This document shows positions 49,004 to 61,229 of a stretch of DNA of 62,000 nucleotides, piece by piece. How positions within the stretch are numbered: the stretch's first letter is position 1; each line of letters opens with the position of its first letter. Made by a program: the position numbers and the translations under genes. Source of the DNA: Chrysomallon squamiferum (taxonomy: Eukaryota > Mollusca > Gastropoda > Neomphalida > Peltospiridae). The notes under the pieces are model-generated. The model was given only the letters and a program-made list of their open reading frames with translations, made no database searches and was not told where the DNA came from. Where the stretch lies: NCBI GenBank assembly GCA_012295275.1, contig CM022672.1:35575732-35637731 (forward strand), written 5' to 3'.

Positions 49004-52000
49004 TTTATATCTGAACTGTAGACAGATATCAAAAACTGAAAATTCTTCATATATGAGGTTCTTTGCAAACCTGTACAACCACATTTTTTCACTTGTTGGA
49101 CTGAATTTGTAAATGTATTGTGTTGTTATTATAAGTAAGTATGCATGTCTTGCCCAAAACCTTTGATAACAAATTAGAATTCTCTTTCTCTTTGTCTCTT
49201 ATTACTGCTGTATCAGGATCCAGACTTAACATGATTTTTTTCAGATGTAATCATCTACATTTAACAAAAGTAAACTTGATATCTACATAATTTTTTTTTT
49301 TTTATCAAAAATGTGCTTTCTAATCCATGTAATCGAAAGGAAACAGATACTGCAAATGTTATTACTGTGTATATATATATATATATAAAATATACACACA
49401 CACCTAAATACATAGTAATAGAGGGTTATTATTCATTCTTCATATTTTTCTTTTAAATTTAATGTAATTGCCAGCCTTTACTGATTAATAAAAAAATTAA
49501 ATGATGAATTTATATTTGTCAGAACAGTTTTGAATTTATATTTGTCAGAACAGTTTTAAATCTCTCTCACACACACACATTCAAATACATACAAATATTG
49601 CAACATTCAGCATTATCTAGGTTATTTTGAAATATGTGTGCCAAACTGTCAATGGATAATTAATGTTGGTTGTACTGAGGAAGATGGCAACATTAAAAAT
49701 TAACAACACAAGAGAGAGCAATGTTCAGATGAAACATCTCAAATCAGCAGTTAATTACACGCATCAGAGAAAGCTGTTGTAGCAACAGTGAAATATTCCT
49801 GTCTGAAACACACTGGACCGATACCTCCATTTTCTCTGTAAGAAGATATTTTTATTTTCTCTGTAAGAAGATATTTCTATTTCTCTGTAAGAAGATATTT
49901 GTATTTCTCTGTAAGAAGATATTTCTATTTTCTCTGTAAGAAGATATTTCTATTTTCTCTGTAAGAAGATATTTGTATTTTCTCTGTAAGAAGATATTTG
50001 TATTTTCTCTGTAAGAAGATATTTCTATTTTCTCTGTAAGAAGATATTTTCTATTTTCTCTGTAAGAAGATATTTGTATTTCTCTGTAAGAAGATATTTC
50101 TATTTTCTCTGTAAGAAGATATTTGTATTTCTCTGTAAGAAGATATTTCTATTTTCTCTGTAAGAAGATATTTGTATTTCTCTGTAAGAAGATATTTGTA
50201 TTTGTAAGAAGATATTTCTATTTTCTCTGTAAGAAGATATTTGTATTTCTCTGTAAGAAGATATTTCTATTTTCTCTGTAAGAAGATATTTGTATTTTCT
50301 CTGTAAGAAGATATTTGTATTTCTCTGTAAGAAGATATTTCTATTTTCTCTGTAAGAAGATATTTCTATTTTCTATATAAGAAGATATTTGTATTTTCTA
50401 TATAAGAAGAAAGTTATCTATTCTTTTATACAAGAATGTACTATTTCTGTTTTCTTTTTAAGAAGAAATGTATTTGTTTTTATTGAAGAAGAAAATGTAT
50501 CTTTTTTTTTTTACAAGAAGAAATATTTTTATTTTTTTTATATAAGACTAATATTTCTATTTTCTATGTAAGAATAAATTTATTTTTCAGCATTCAAAGA
50601 TGTTATTTCTATTTTCTGAATAATAATAAATTTATTATTTATTATACATTTTCTACATCAGAAGGAGTATTCTGTTTTAAAATAATAATGTACAGTGCCA
50701 CTAATGAATTTGCTAAATATTATTTCATTTGTTATACGAAAGTAAGTTTACAGATAAACTGATATAAATCTGCTTTGCTAAGACACTGTTAATAACTATT
50801 TGTAATCTTCATACAGTTTGTTTTTATAATATGATTTTCATATCCTCTGTGTTCTAAAAATCTGATGTTCAGTAATTATTAATATTTTTGAAAAGAAATC
50901 TGAAATTTAAAATTAATATTAGATTGAATTAGCTGATAATTAACATTAATATATTGTCTGTTTTTTGTAGTTTCTTTTATTGTATATCTTAATAAACAGG
51001 TCCAAATGTATCTTTGTGGCCTGGATTTTGTTTTTTAAGTGAAGTTCATGAGGGATCTACACTTGTTTTCTACTGTCTAGTGTCGTTTCATTTCAGAGCA
51101 AAGCATAAATAATTAATTCTCTAAAATAATGAGTTTAAATTTCATATGGAAGGTTAATGTGCATTTAGTTCTGTGTGTGTGTTTATGTGCATATGTGTAT
51201 GTGTGTGTGTGTGTGTTTCTGTCTCTTTCTTAATCTGGCTGTGTTTTTATATATATTATTATATAGATAAAGAAAAACAGACACTGAGAAGGGAGAAAAT
51301 GGTCAAACAAAATGTTCCTCACATTATGTTGATGTTGTTTTTGTTTCTAGGACTGGCTGAAGTCTGCCAATGCCTCACTGTCCCAGCTGAAGCAAGTCAG
51401 TCCATCTGTGTACAGCATCAGACTTGCAGACAGCGTCAACCTGAGTGCCAACAACATCTTTCACAACGGCACTCACAAACCAGACACAAGTACTGTACTT
51501 AACCAAACAACGTAAGTTCTTTATTGCATTTAGGTCTGCTGTGCATACATGTGAAAACTGCTGTTTTTTTGTCGGTGTGCATCTGTGTGTATGTGTATCT
51601 TTGTGTATGTCTGTATGTCTGTATGTGTATCTTTGTGTATGTCTGTATGTGCATCTGTGTATGTGTATCTTTGTGTATGTCTGTATGTGTATCTTTGTGT
51701 ATGTCTGTATGTGCATCTGTGTGTATGTGTATCTTTGTGTATGTCTGTATGTGTATCTTTGTATTTGTATGTGCATCTGTGTGTATGTGTATCTTTGTGT
51801 ATGTCTGTATGTGTATCTTTGTGTATGTCTGTATGTGCATCTGTGTGTATGTGTATCTTTGTGTATCTGTGTGTATGTCTGTGCATCTGTGTATATGTGT
51901 ATCTGTGTGTATGTCTGTATGTGCATCTGTGTATGTCTGTATGTGTATCTGTGTATATGTGTATCTTTGTGTATGTCTGTATGTGCATCTGTGTATGTCT

Positions 52001-55000
52001 ATGTGCATCTGTGTGTATGTGTATCTTTGTGTATGTATGTGTATCTGTGTATGTCTGTATGTGCATCTGTGTATATGTGTATCTTTGTGTGTGTATGTCT
52101 GTATGTGCATCTGTGTATATGTGTATCTTTGTGTGTGTATGTCTGTATGTGTATCTTTGTGTATATCTGTATGTTTCTTGTTTGTATGTTTCAGGAACAG
52201 CAATGTTTCAGTTTCTTGTTTGCATGTTTCAGTCTCTTGTTTGAATGTTTCAGGAACAGCAATGTTTCAGTTTCTGATTTGATGAAACACAGTAACAGAT
52301 TAGCTCGCCCTGCCAGTGCCAAGTGTTGTAGAAGTGCAAGTTTAACCCCCGGCAAAAGGACACGCCCACACAGTGCCAAAAATGCATCAACTGCTGAAAA
52401 GAAAAAGCCCCCAATTGGAGGCAGGTTTCCATAGTTACCTTGTTTTTAACACAAGTTATAAAGTATTTAAATTCTTATCTCATAAAACAAATCTTTCTTA
52501 TATTTTATAATGTGTATATTTTCATAAATTTGAAACGCTAATATTTATATTATGATTGTTTTATTTAGTTGCTTTTTTTTGTTGAATTTTTTTATTTTTT
52601 TTTTTTTTCATTGCTTGATTTTATTAATTATCACATCTATATTATACCTTTTTAAAACATATATTTTTTGTTTGACAATTTTTACCTTACTTGGTTTTAT
52701 TCCAGTTTTATAAATATCAAAGGAAGTGTCGTGTTCTTTTTGTATATGGGAAGGCGTAAATCAAATACTTTGCTGCTGATTGCAGAACAGTTCACTCAGC
52801 AGCAGATTTCCTTTTTCATAATCAGTCCTTTTCTGATTTAAATATAATCACAGATTATACATAATTCATTCCTAATTATTATTTACTTATTTATTTAATT
52901 ATTTACTATTTTCCAATCTTTTTTTTAATGGTCATGAATTAAATATTGAGGAATATATGAAAAAACTACAATGTGTGTATTTAATTTTATTTTTTTCAGT
53001 GAAGGGTCTGAAGTATGACCAGGCTGGTAAATGTGCACAAGGTGAGGCCCCAGAGGGGTGGGTTGGTCCCCCCAGGGACTCAAAATGGATGACGTTATCA
53101 ATATTATTCCAAACCTTCAGTCTGAAGCAGGTATGTATGTCTGTAACTGTTATTTCTGTTTGTGTGTGTGTGTAAGTCAATATGCAGTTGTATACTTGTG
53201 AGTGTGTGTTTGCATGTTGTGTATATCTATGTAGCTGTGTATTTCTGTTTGTCTTTGTGTGTACTTGCATATGGTGTGTGTAGTGTTTGATAGTTTGTTT
53301 ACAAAGAAAAACAATAACTAATTTATATATGTGTGTAAAGCATATAAGATAACACTTCCCTAATAAATAATAAGTAAGCAAAGAATTTGCTACTATGATA
53401 TGCATAATGTTTGCACACACACACACACACACTACAGATATATCACATTTAACAATGGGCTGGTCTTTAAAGATAGATTGATGTGAACTTACTGTAACAA
53501 ATCTTTGTGAATATTTTATCATGTTTGTAATCAAAATTATTACAATAATAACAGATTTTCTAGATGTGTCCAGGTTTGATGGGTGCAATGGAAATGTTCC
53601 ACCCCCACCCCAAGCCACGCCCGAACCAGAATCAACTCTGGATGGGTTCAGCGAAGTGGAGTATGTATAACCATAAAACTTTAAAAACTCAAATAATTTA
53701 ATTTTTTATTTAATATAAATCATCTTGTCAAGATAAAGTATTTTTCCATTGAAAAAAGTTTTATGATTAAAAATTTACTGATATACACCAATTAGTGAAA
53801 AAATAAAAAAGAATAAAGAAAATACTAAATAAAAGAATACTGCTGTTTCAGATTTGAAATTCAATTCGATTAGAATGTTTCTGAATGTCTGATTTGATTC
53901 AGTTGGAAAATTACGTGTTCCTGTGGCATATACACTTATAACACACTGCTACACACTGCTACACACTGGTATTTGAGATGTACTGCTACACACTGGTATT
54001 TGAGATGTACTGCTACACACTGGTATTTGAGATGTGTCATGTTTTCTGTTTTCAGATCTGTTTCCTCAGACGCTAATGTCGTACTTCTACGTAAACCAAC
54101 GCAGGACTCAATTCACCTGTCACTTCCCACTGCGGGGGAGGAGCAGGAGGAGGAAGAGGAGGAGTGGAATACAGAAAGGTAACCTTACAGTGGAAATATA
54201 CACATGTATACACACAAACATACAGACACAGACAGTGGAAATATACACATGTATACACACAGACACACAAATATACAGACACAGACAGTGGAAATATACA
54301 CATGTATACACACAGACACACAAATATACAGAGACAGACAGTGGAAATATACACATGTATACACACAGACACACAAACATACAGACACAGACAGTGGAAA
54401 TATACACATGTATACACACAGACACACAAATATACAGACACAGACAGTGGAAATATACACATGTATATACACAGACACACAAACATACAGACACAGACAG
54501 TGGAAATATACACATGTATACACACAGACACACACATATACAGACACAGACAGTGGAAATATACACATGTATACACACAGACATATAAACATACAGACAC
54601 AGACAGTGGAAATATATACATGTATACACAAACACACAAACATACAGACACAGACAGTGGAAATATGCACATGTATACACACAGACACAGACAGTGGAAA
54701 TATATACATGTATACACACAGACATATAAACATACAGACACAAACAGTGAAAATATATACATGTATACACACAGACATACAAACATACAGACACAGACAG
54801 TGGAAATATATACATGTATACACACAGGCACAAACAGAAAAAATATATACATGTATACACACAGACATATAAACATACAGACACAAACAGTGAAAATATA
54901 TACATGTATACACACAGACACACAAACATACAGACACAGACAGTGGAAATATGCACATGTATACATACAGACAGAGAAACATATAAACATACAGACACAG

Positions 55001-58000
55001 AGAGTGGAAATATACACATGTATACACACAGACACAGAAACATATAAACATACAGACACAGACAGTGGAAATATACACATGTATACACACAGACACACAG
55101 ACATATAAACATACAGACATAGAGATACGTAAACACAAATACACACACACAAATACACCAAGATACACACACACATATATATATACAGGATAACACATAG
55201 ACATACACAAACATACACACACACACACACACACACACAGATGTACTCACACATGATAACACAACACACACACCTACACACAAACACATACACACAGATG
55301 TACACACATGCATGATAACAGAACACACACCTACACACAAACACATACACACAGATGTACACACATGCATGATAACACATGACATATACACAGACGTGCA
55401 CACACACAGATGTGTATATTTTAATTTCTATATTTTTAAGATAAATATTTCATGAATAAATAAATTTGGTGTAAACAGATTTTTGAGATGTGTGCAGGTT
55501 TGAAATAAATATTAACTGAAAGCAAAGATAGTTCAGAAAGTGTGTATGTTTAAAATAGTTTATTAACTGTTGTTTAAAAATATGTTTAGCCTTTCATAAT
55601 GGTGTAGATTAATATATATTACAGAAGGCATTGAAAATGAATGGGATAAAGTAATAAGATATTGTAAAAATGGTTTTTTTTTAACTTTGTTTAAAGTGTA
55701 TTTTTTACTCTGTGTATAATTTTCTTCCATAATGAAAAAGCAGTTGTTTTATTGCTTTGTTTTGTGTTTTAAGATTTATTTCACAAATTTATTTTATAAG
55801 CTTTATTAATGGTAAACTAAAAACAGAAACAACCCATACATCATGTTTGTTTCATAGTTTTTACAAGATGTATAGTATTAATATTAAAAATTTCAAAATT
55901 GGCATTTGTCGATGTTGGTTTTATTTAATTTGACAGAGTTCTACAAGAAGTGCAGACTCTGACAAACAAGAGACAAGAAGTGAGAGTGAAGTATCACCAC
56001 AGAGCTTCCTTGCAGGCCACAGAGAAACAGGCTGCGATACAGGAAGACGAGCGTCCCAGGTCGAAAAGTCCCAGTTCATACAACATCAACGAAAGAACAA
56101 TAACTCTGCTGCCAAGTTCGACAGACTCAAAAGTGAGTCACGCTCGAAGTAACCCGACTGAGAGTGACAAGGGTGTGATGATCCGCGAAGACAAGAACCT
56201 GACATTCCAGATCACCCCGAGAAACCGAGGACACAAAGTGAACTACAAGATAGCCAAGTGCTACTCGAATCTCAGGTCGAGAAGTAGGAAGCTGGACTTC
56301 ACTCACGTGAGAAGCAGAGTGAATTCTGGGATTGATGTGCGTACAGTGATTAATGACTGCAAAACCAAAAGGATAACTGAACCGTCTAATTTGAATAACA
56401 GTTTACAGCTAGAGTTAGGCATGCAGGTGAAACCACTTAAAACAAATACTGGCAACACTTCCCCGTCCTCTGTTCCCATAGTAACAGTGAAGTACGAAGA
56501 TGTGGATAAGCCAGTGAAACGAGGGAAGAAACCTGAAATCGTCACCGTGGTGTCGCAGTACATGTCTGAAAGTGAGGACGAATCAGAACACAGCAACAGA
56601 AATGACCGTTCAGCTGTGAGCAGAAGTCGGTCGAACTTGTCCAAAAATTACTACGAGGTTGCCATGAGAACGGAACAAGGTAAAATGACAGGAGACAATG
56701 AAGAGAGTTCTCCTCCAGTGCTGTACAAAACCATCAAAACAATTGAGTTTGATGAGGCAGGCTACTCGCCTAAAGAAAGCACAGTGAAAAGTATCATCCC
56801 AGGAACAGTATCAACGACCAAACCAAGACAGAAACTGGCTGTGTCTGTTGACTACCTGGGCAGACAGAGGAGTTCCTCAGTTTCATCCAACACTTCAGTG
56901 AGAAAAGTAAGTCACACGTCTGTGTTATGTCTGTGCTTCATACTGTGTGTTGTGTCTGTGTATATGTGTGTTGTGTCTGTGTATTCTGTGTCTGTTGACT
57001 ACCTGGGCAGACAGAGGAGTTCCTCAGTGTCATCCAACACTTCAGTGAGAAAAGTAAGTCATATATGTGTGTTATGTCTGTGCTTCATGCTGTGTATTGT
57101 GTCTGTGTATATGTGTGTTGTGTCTGTGTATTCTGTGTCTGTTGACTACCTGGGCAGACAGAGGAGTTCCTCAGTGTCATCCAACACTTCAGTGAGAAAA
57201 GTAAGTCACATGTCTGTGTTATGTCTGTGCTTCATGCTGTGTGTTGTGTGTTGTGTCTGTGTATGTGTGTTGTGTCTGTGTATTCTGTGTCTGTTGACTA
57301 CCTGGGCAGACAGAGGAGTTCCTCAGTGTCATCCAACACTTCAGTGAGAAAAGTAAGTCACATGTCTGTGTTATGTCTGTGCTTCATGCTGTGTGTATGT
57401 GTGTTGTGTCTGTGTATATGTGTGTTGTGTCTGTGTATTCTGTGTCTGTTGACTACCTGGGCAGACAGAGGAGTTCCTCAGTGTCATCCAACACTTCAGT
57501 GAGAAAAGTAAGTCACATGTCTGTGTTATGTCTGTGCTTCATGCTGTGTGTATGTGTGTTGTGTCTGTGTATATGTGTGTTGTGTCTGTGTATTCTGTGT
57601 CTGTTGACTACCTGGGCAGACAGAGGAGTTCTTCAGTGAGAAAAGTAAGTCAGACTGTGTCTGTTGACTACCTGGGCAGACAGAGGAGTTCCTCAGTGTC
57701 ATCCAACACTTCAGTGAGAAAAGTAAGTCACATGTCTGTGTTATGTCTGTGCTTCATGCTGTGTGTATGTGTGTTGTGTCTGTGTATATGTGTGTTGTGT
57801 CTGTGTATTCTGTGTCTGTTGACTACCTGGGCAGACAGAGGAGTTCTTCAGTGAGAAAAGTAAGTCACACGTCTGTGTTATGTCTGTGCTTCATGCTGTG
57901 TGCATGTGTGTTGTGTCTGTGTATTCTGTGTCTGTTGACTACCTGGGCAGACAGAGGAGTTCCTCAGTGTCATCCAACACTTCAGTGAGAAAAGTAAGTC

Positions 58001-60059
58001 ACATGTGTGTGTTATGTCTGTGCTTCATGCTGTGTATATGTGTGTTGTGTCTGTGTATTCTGTGTCTGTTGACTGTTCAAGCAGACAGAGGAGTTCCTCA
58101 GTGTCATCCAACACTTCAGTGAGAAAAGTAAGTCACATGTCTGTGTTATGTCTGTGCTTCATGCTGTGTGGTGTGTTGTGTCTGTGTATATGTGTGTTGT
58201 GTTTTGTAAATTCTGTGTCTGTTGACTACCTGGGCAGACAGAGGAGTTCTTCAGTGAGAAAATATTTATTCTTTTGTCTGTTTGTTTTGTCTTTTTTTCA
58301 TGCTGTGTGCATGTGTGTTGTGTCTGTGTATTCTGTGTCTGTTGACTACCTGGGCAGACAGAGGAGTTCCTCAGTGTCATCCAACACTTCAGTGAGAAAA
58401 GTAAGTCACATATGTGTGTTATGTCTGTGCTTCATGCTGTGTATATGTGTGTTGTGTCTGTGTATTCTGTGTCTGTTGACTACCTGGGCAGACAGAGGAG
58501 TTCCTCAGTGTCATCCAACACTTCAGTGAGAAAAGTAAGTCACACGTCTGTGTTATGTCTGTGCTTCATGCTGTGTGTTGTGTCTGCATGTGTGTGTTAG
58601 CCTGTTCAAGCGTGTGTGTGTACATGAGGCATGTCACTATTTGTGTTTCGTGTGTACTTGCTGGTCACTGTGCTGTGCATGCTTCTGTGTTTTATAAACA
58701 TACAGTTATAATTTACAACATAATGAAAATATTTATTCTTTTGGGGTATTTGTTTTTTAATTTTTTTCAAAAGTATTATGGCTGACAAATATTAATTTGT
58801 AGTTACTATAGTTACATCAGTCAGATGACAAACTGATACTGCATTAGGTAAATGAGTGCCACAGTAACTACTCTTTTACAGTCAGCAGCAAAGGATCTTT
58901 TATTTATATTGTCAAACTCTCTTGACTAGGAAAGGACAAGACATAGTCTTTAATAAACCAGTCTCCAGGCACTTGTTTGACTGGAAAACAGGCAAATAAA
59001 TACACGACAAAACTGGATATTTCACAGCAAAACCTTTGTATCAGACAAACTATCATATAAATAACCAGTAGTACATGACAGAATAAATTCAGTCTCTTTA
59101 ATCTTGTTTATACCAATCTATAAAGATTACTATTAGTTATGTAATCTGTTTATTGAAATGACAGAAATTAGAACTTTAGCCTGTTAACAAAATTTTGTTA
59201 TGGTTTTAGGATGACCACAGGTCAATTCAGATCCCTGGACCATCACAAGAGGAAAATGTTTCAAAATCAGAACAGAGTTTGAAAAAGGAAAACACTGAAG
59301 ATAAAAAGCTGGACGACAAACTTCTAAACATGATGTCAAAATGGGCAAAGGTCAGTCTCAGTGTGAGCAGAATAATGTGTTGAGTGATATGTGATCATGT
59401 GTTGTATGTAATAATAATGTGGTAATGTGTGATATGTGATCATGTGTTGTATGTAATAATAATGTGGTAATGTGTGATATGTGATCATGTATTGTATGTA
59501 ATAATATGTGGTAATGTGTGATATGTGATGATGTGTTGTATGTAATAATGTGGTAATGTGTGATATGTGATCATGTGTTGTATGTAATAATAATATGTGG
59601 AAATGTGTGATATGTGATGATGTGTTGTATGTAATAATAATCTGGTAATGTGTGATATGTGATGATATGTTGTATGTAATAACAATGTGGTAATGTGTGA
59701 TATGTGATCATGTGTTGTATGTAATAATAATATGTGGTAATGTGTGATATGTGATCATGTGTTGTATGTAATAATATGGTAATGTGTGATATGTGATCAT
59801 GTGTTGTATGTAATAATATGGTAATGTGTGATATGTGATCATGTGTTGTATGTAATAATAATATGTGTTAATGTGTGATATCTGATCATGTGTTGTATGT
59901 AATAATATGTTGTATTATGTGATATGTGGTCATACAGTATATGATTACATATCATACATAATCACATATTATTATATAAAACATGCATGTACCATTTATA
60001 ATTCATTCAGACATCCACAGTGTCAGAAAATTACAGAGTCAAGGAAAGAAAACACTCAT

Positions 60060-60097
<38 letters not shown>

Positions 60098-60231
60098 CAA
60101 CAGTAAATGTAACAGTAAAATACAGTGAAGAAGAATATTTACAATTGTTTACAAGAATATTAATTTACATTACTTTTAATTTTCTAATATAAACATAAAT
60201 TATTTTTGATTTTTAGACTCCTATCAAAAAT

Positions 60232-60263
<32 letters not shown>

Positions 60264-60310
60264 TATACACACAAACACACACATACACATATATACAAAC
60301 ACACACACAT

Positions 60311-60365
<55 letters not shown>

Positions 60366-60998
60366 CACACACACACACCTATAAAATGTACATACAGTGA
60401 ATAATGTAATGTGAATAAATGAAGCTTTACAAAGTTTTGTTTGTTTTCAGCCTCCTATGAAAAGTCGCACAGTGCAACCTAACCAGAGGAGAAACAAGCA
60501 GACTAAAACTCAGCTGAGACGAGACGCAGATTCTCAAAGTTCAACCTCGGAAATGTCGGAGATTTCAGCAAAAAACTTGAGTTCATCAAAACAGGATGCA
60601 CTGGTACAGTCCGAAACAGAGTCAATAACCCTTGTAAGAGTCTCATTTGTTTACACAACTCAAGTTTTAGTTAATGTACGAGGTTTGTTTAGAGAAATAC
60701 TGTAATCAATAAAGTGAATTTGACATTTAGCTGGACAACAAAAATACTATATTGTATAAAATATTGTTTTATGACACATTTAAAAAAAAAGAAAATTTAA
60801 ATTTAAAATTAATCATTCTATTGATATTTCACCACATCATTTTAGATATAATGATAATATATTATTATTATTATTATTATTATTTATTTATTTATTTTAT
60901 TTATTATTATTAGTTTTATTATTATTATTATTATTATTAATGTTATTATTATTTTTATTATTATTGTTAATTAATTTATTTATTGTTATTATTAATTA

Positions 60999-61062
<64 letters not shown>

Positions 61063-61229
61063 GTTGTTATTATTATGATTATTATGATTATTATTATTAA
61101 TATTTTGCAATGTGTAAATGATGTTTAAAATTTTTGTTTTTTCGTTTTGTTACAGAGTCGACCTGACAGTGGCAGCACAGTTAAATCTCGACCAGCTTCT
61201 TGTTTTCAGTCTTCTCTTCAGAGAATGAA
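47593..61229 (+). CDS. Unrecognised Ser/Arg-rich, probably disordered protein (3' end outside window)
   Basis: Exons: 47593-47616, 51351-51511, 52254-52424, 53000-53012, 53076-53130, 53564-53660, 54056-54178, 55937-56906, 59210-59350, 60451-60633 and 61156-61229; at least 670 codons, all phases agreeing. Start MEDNDKSK follows no upstream in-frame alternative that I could support. The protein is rich in Ser, Thr, Lys, Arg and Glu and looks largely unstructured. RPASAK (80-85) and RPHSAK (99-104) form a repeated RPxSAK motif, with a related SRPAS near the visible end. A short acidic run (EEEEEEW) is near 208. Exon 8 is a 970-base exon with basic and Ser-rich stretches. I do not recognise the family. 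Head-to-head position with TTC16 and RPxSAK motifs, common in centrosomal and microtubule-linked proteins, hint at a ciliary or cytoskeletal role (inference only). Confidence 0.8.
47617..49800. other. Gene-5 intron 1, unique part
   Basis: AT-rich intron with (CA)n at 48954-48997. The stretch 47870-48130 is less AT-rich but has no frame or RNA structure I could identify. Confidence 0.45.
49828..50420. repeat. 25-27-bp array with GTAAGA in each unit
   Basis: About 22 copies of tttctctgtaagaagatatt plus tctatt or tgtatt. Each contains CTCT|GTAAGA, which matches a 5' splice site, although this array lies 0.9 kb from the next exon. After 50400 related diverged units (tatataagaagaaa) continue to about 50600. 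Confidence 0.9.
51570..52193. repeat. TGTATG/TCTGTG minisatellite in gene-5 intron 2
   Basis: Irregular units of about 24-50 bases (gtatctttgtgtatgtctgt then atgtgcatctgtgt) begin about 60 bases after the exon 2 donor and run to just before the exon 3 acceptor region. Long frames on both strands are repeat translations. Confidence 0.88.
52190..52253 (+). pseudogene. Extra copy of gene-5 exon 3 acceptor and exon start
   Basis: TGTTTCAG|GAACAGCAATGTTTC occurs at 52187-52210 and again at the authentic site (52246-52270). Between them is another TGTTTCAG. Three AG acceptors therefore precede exon 3 within about 60 bases. The phase works with the last one, where AC|G plus AAC AGC gives T-N-S. Confidence 0.8.
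52425..52999. other. Gene-5 intron 3
   Basis: AT-rich sequence with runs of T; nothing else visible. Confidence 0.5.
53000..53130 (+). other. 13-base microexon, 63-base intron and exon 5 of gene 5
   Basis: Reading 53000-53130 as one exon in the phase fixed by exon 3 hits TGA at 53016-53018. Splicing GAA|GTATGA (53012/53013) to CCCCCAG|GGACTC (53075/53076) removes 63 bases and restores a frame that joins exon 3 (phase 2) to exon 6 (phase 1), reading [30 protein letters not shown]. The small intron is far more GC-rich than other introns here. The alternative frame across the whole block is open too, but it runs into a stop in exon 8. Confidence 0.55.
53131..53563. other. Gene-5 intron 5
   Basis: TG-rich at its start (53150-53290), otherwise AT-rich. 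No other feature. Confidence 0.5.
53945..54035 (+). repeat. 26-27-bp repeats just upstream of gene-5 exon 7
   Basis: Three copies of ctgctacacactggtatttg plus agatgt end about 20 bases before the acceptor GTTTTCAG at 54055. Confidence 0.8.
54185..55120. repeat. 52-bp minisatellite starting at the gene-5 exon 7 donor
   Basis: About 18 copies of a unit of roughly 52 bases (cagtggaaatatacacatgt followed by atacacacagacacacaaac and atacagacacaga) begin about eight bases after the donor GAAAG|GTAACC. CA-rich sequence with a tandem segment acacagatgtacacacatgc continues to 55410. The open frames of 220-444 codons on both strands arise because the units lack stops in several registers; they are not genes. 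Confidence 0.92.
55411..55936. other. End of gene-5 intron 7
   Basis: AT-rich unique sequence leading to the acceptor TTGACAG at 55936; no other feature. Confidence 0.5.
56907..58548 (+). repeat. Array of gene-5 exon 8 end plus 5' splice site (12 extra copies)
   Basis: The last 66 bases of exon 8 ([21 protein letters not shown]) with the donor GAGAAAA|GTAAGTCACA are repeated about 12 times in the intron, linked by tgtgttatgtctgtgcttca and TG-rich sequence. Eleven copies keep GTAAGT; the copy near 58215 has lost it. Three copies lack the middle 21 bases of the exon part, and the copy near 58057 differs at the ACCTGGG stretch. The first two units are exactly 147 bases, so donors at 56907, 57054 and 57201 share phase. 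The linker in this frame encodes Cys/Val/Leu-rich hydrophobic segments. Confidence 0.95.
58549..59209. other. End of gene-5 intron 8
   Basis: Unique AT-rich sequence; no gene, repeat or RNA recognised. Confidence 0.5.
59375..59930. repeat. 46-bp minisatellite after gene-5 exon 9
   Basis: About 12 copies of a unit (gtgatatgtgatcatgtgtt followed by gtatgtaataataatgtggtaat, with missing aat or added tat) begin about 25 bases past the donor GCAAAG|GTCAGT. Confidence 0.9.
60060..60380. repeat. (CA)n tracts in gene-5 intron 9
   Basis: Two CA blocks (60060-60092 and 60232-60378) are separated by 140 bases of AT-rich sequence. The intron ends TTGTTTTCAG at 60450. Confidence 0.85.
60860..61105. repeat. 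(TTA)n tract in gene-5 intron 10
   Basis: ATT/TTA trinucleotide repeats with TTTA interruptions, ending about 50 bases before the exon 11 acceptor TTACAG. Confidence 0.85.

Noticed and set aside
51445-52434. 329-codon plus-strand frame and overlapping frames on both strands
   Set aside because: The middle is a TGTATG-type array translation; only the ends coincide with gene-5 exons 2 and 3, in phases explained by splicing.
52957-53175. Frame reading [19 protein letters not shown] through the exon 4-5 block
   Set aside because: It needs a different exon 3 phase and, followed through exons 6 and 7, meets a stop at the start of exon 8.
54073-55407. Open frames of 220-444 codons on both strands
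   Set aside because: They lie in a 52-bp array whose units lack stops in several registers; translations are repetitive Cys/Val/Tyr or Thr/His/Tyr strings and the region is intronic in the gene-5 model.
55950-57347. Single 465-codon frame continuing past the exon 8 donor
   Set aside because: The tail after 56906 is the in-frame junction array; the acceptor at 59209 and phase support ending at 56906. The read-through is kept as a possible isoform only.
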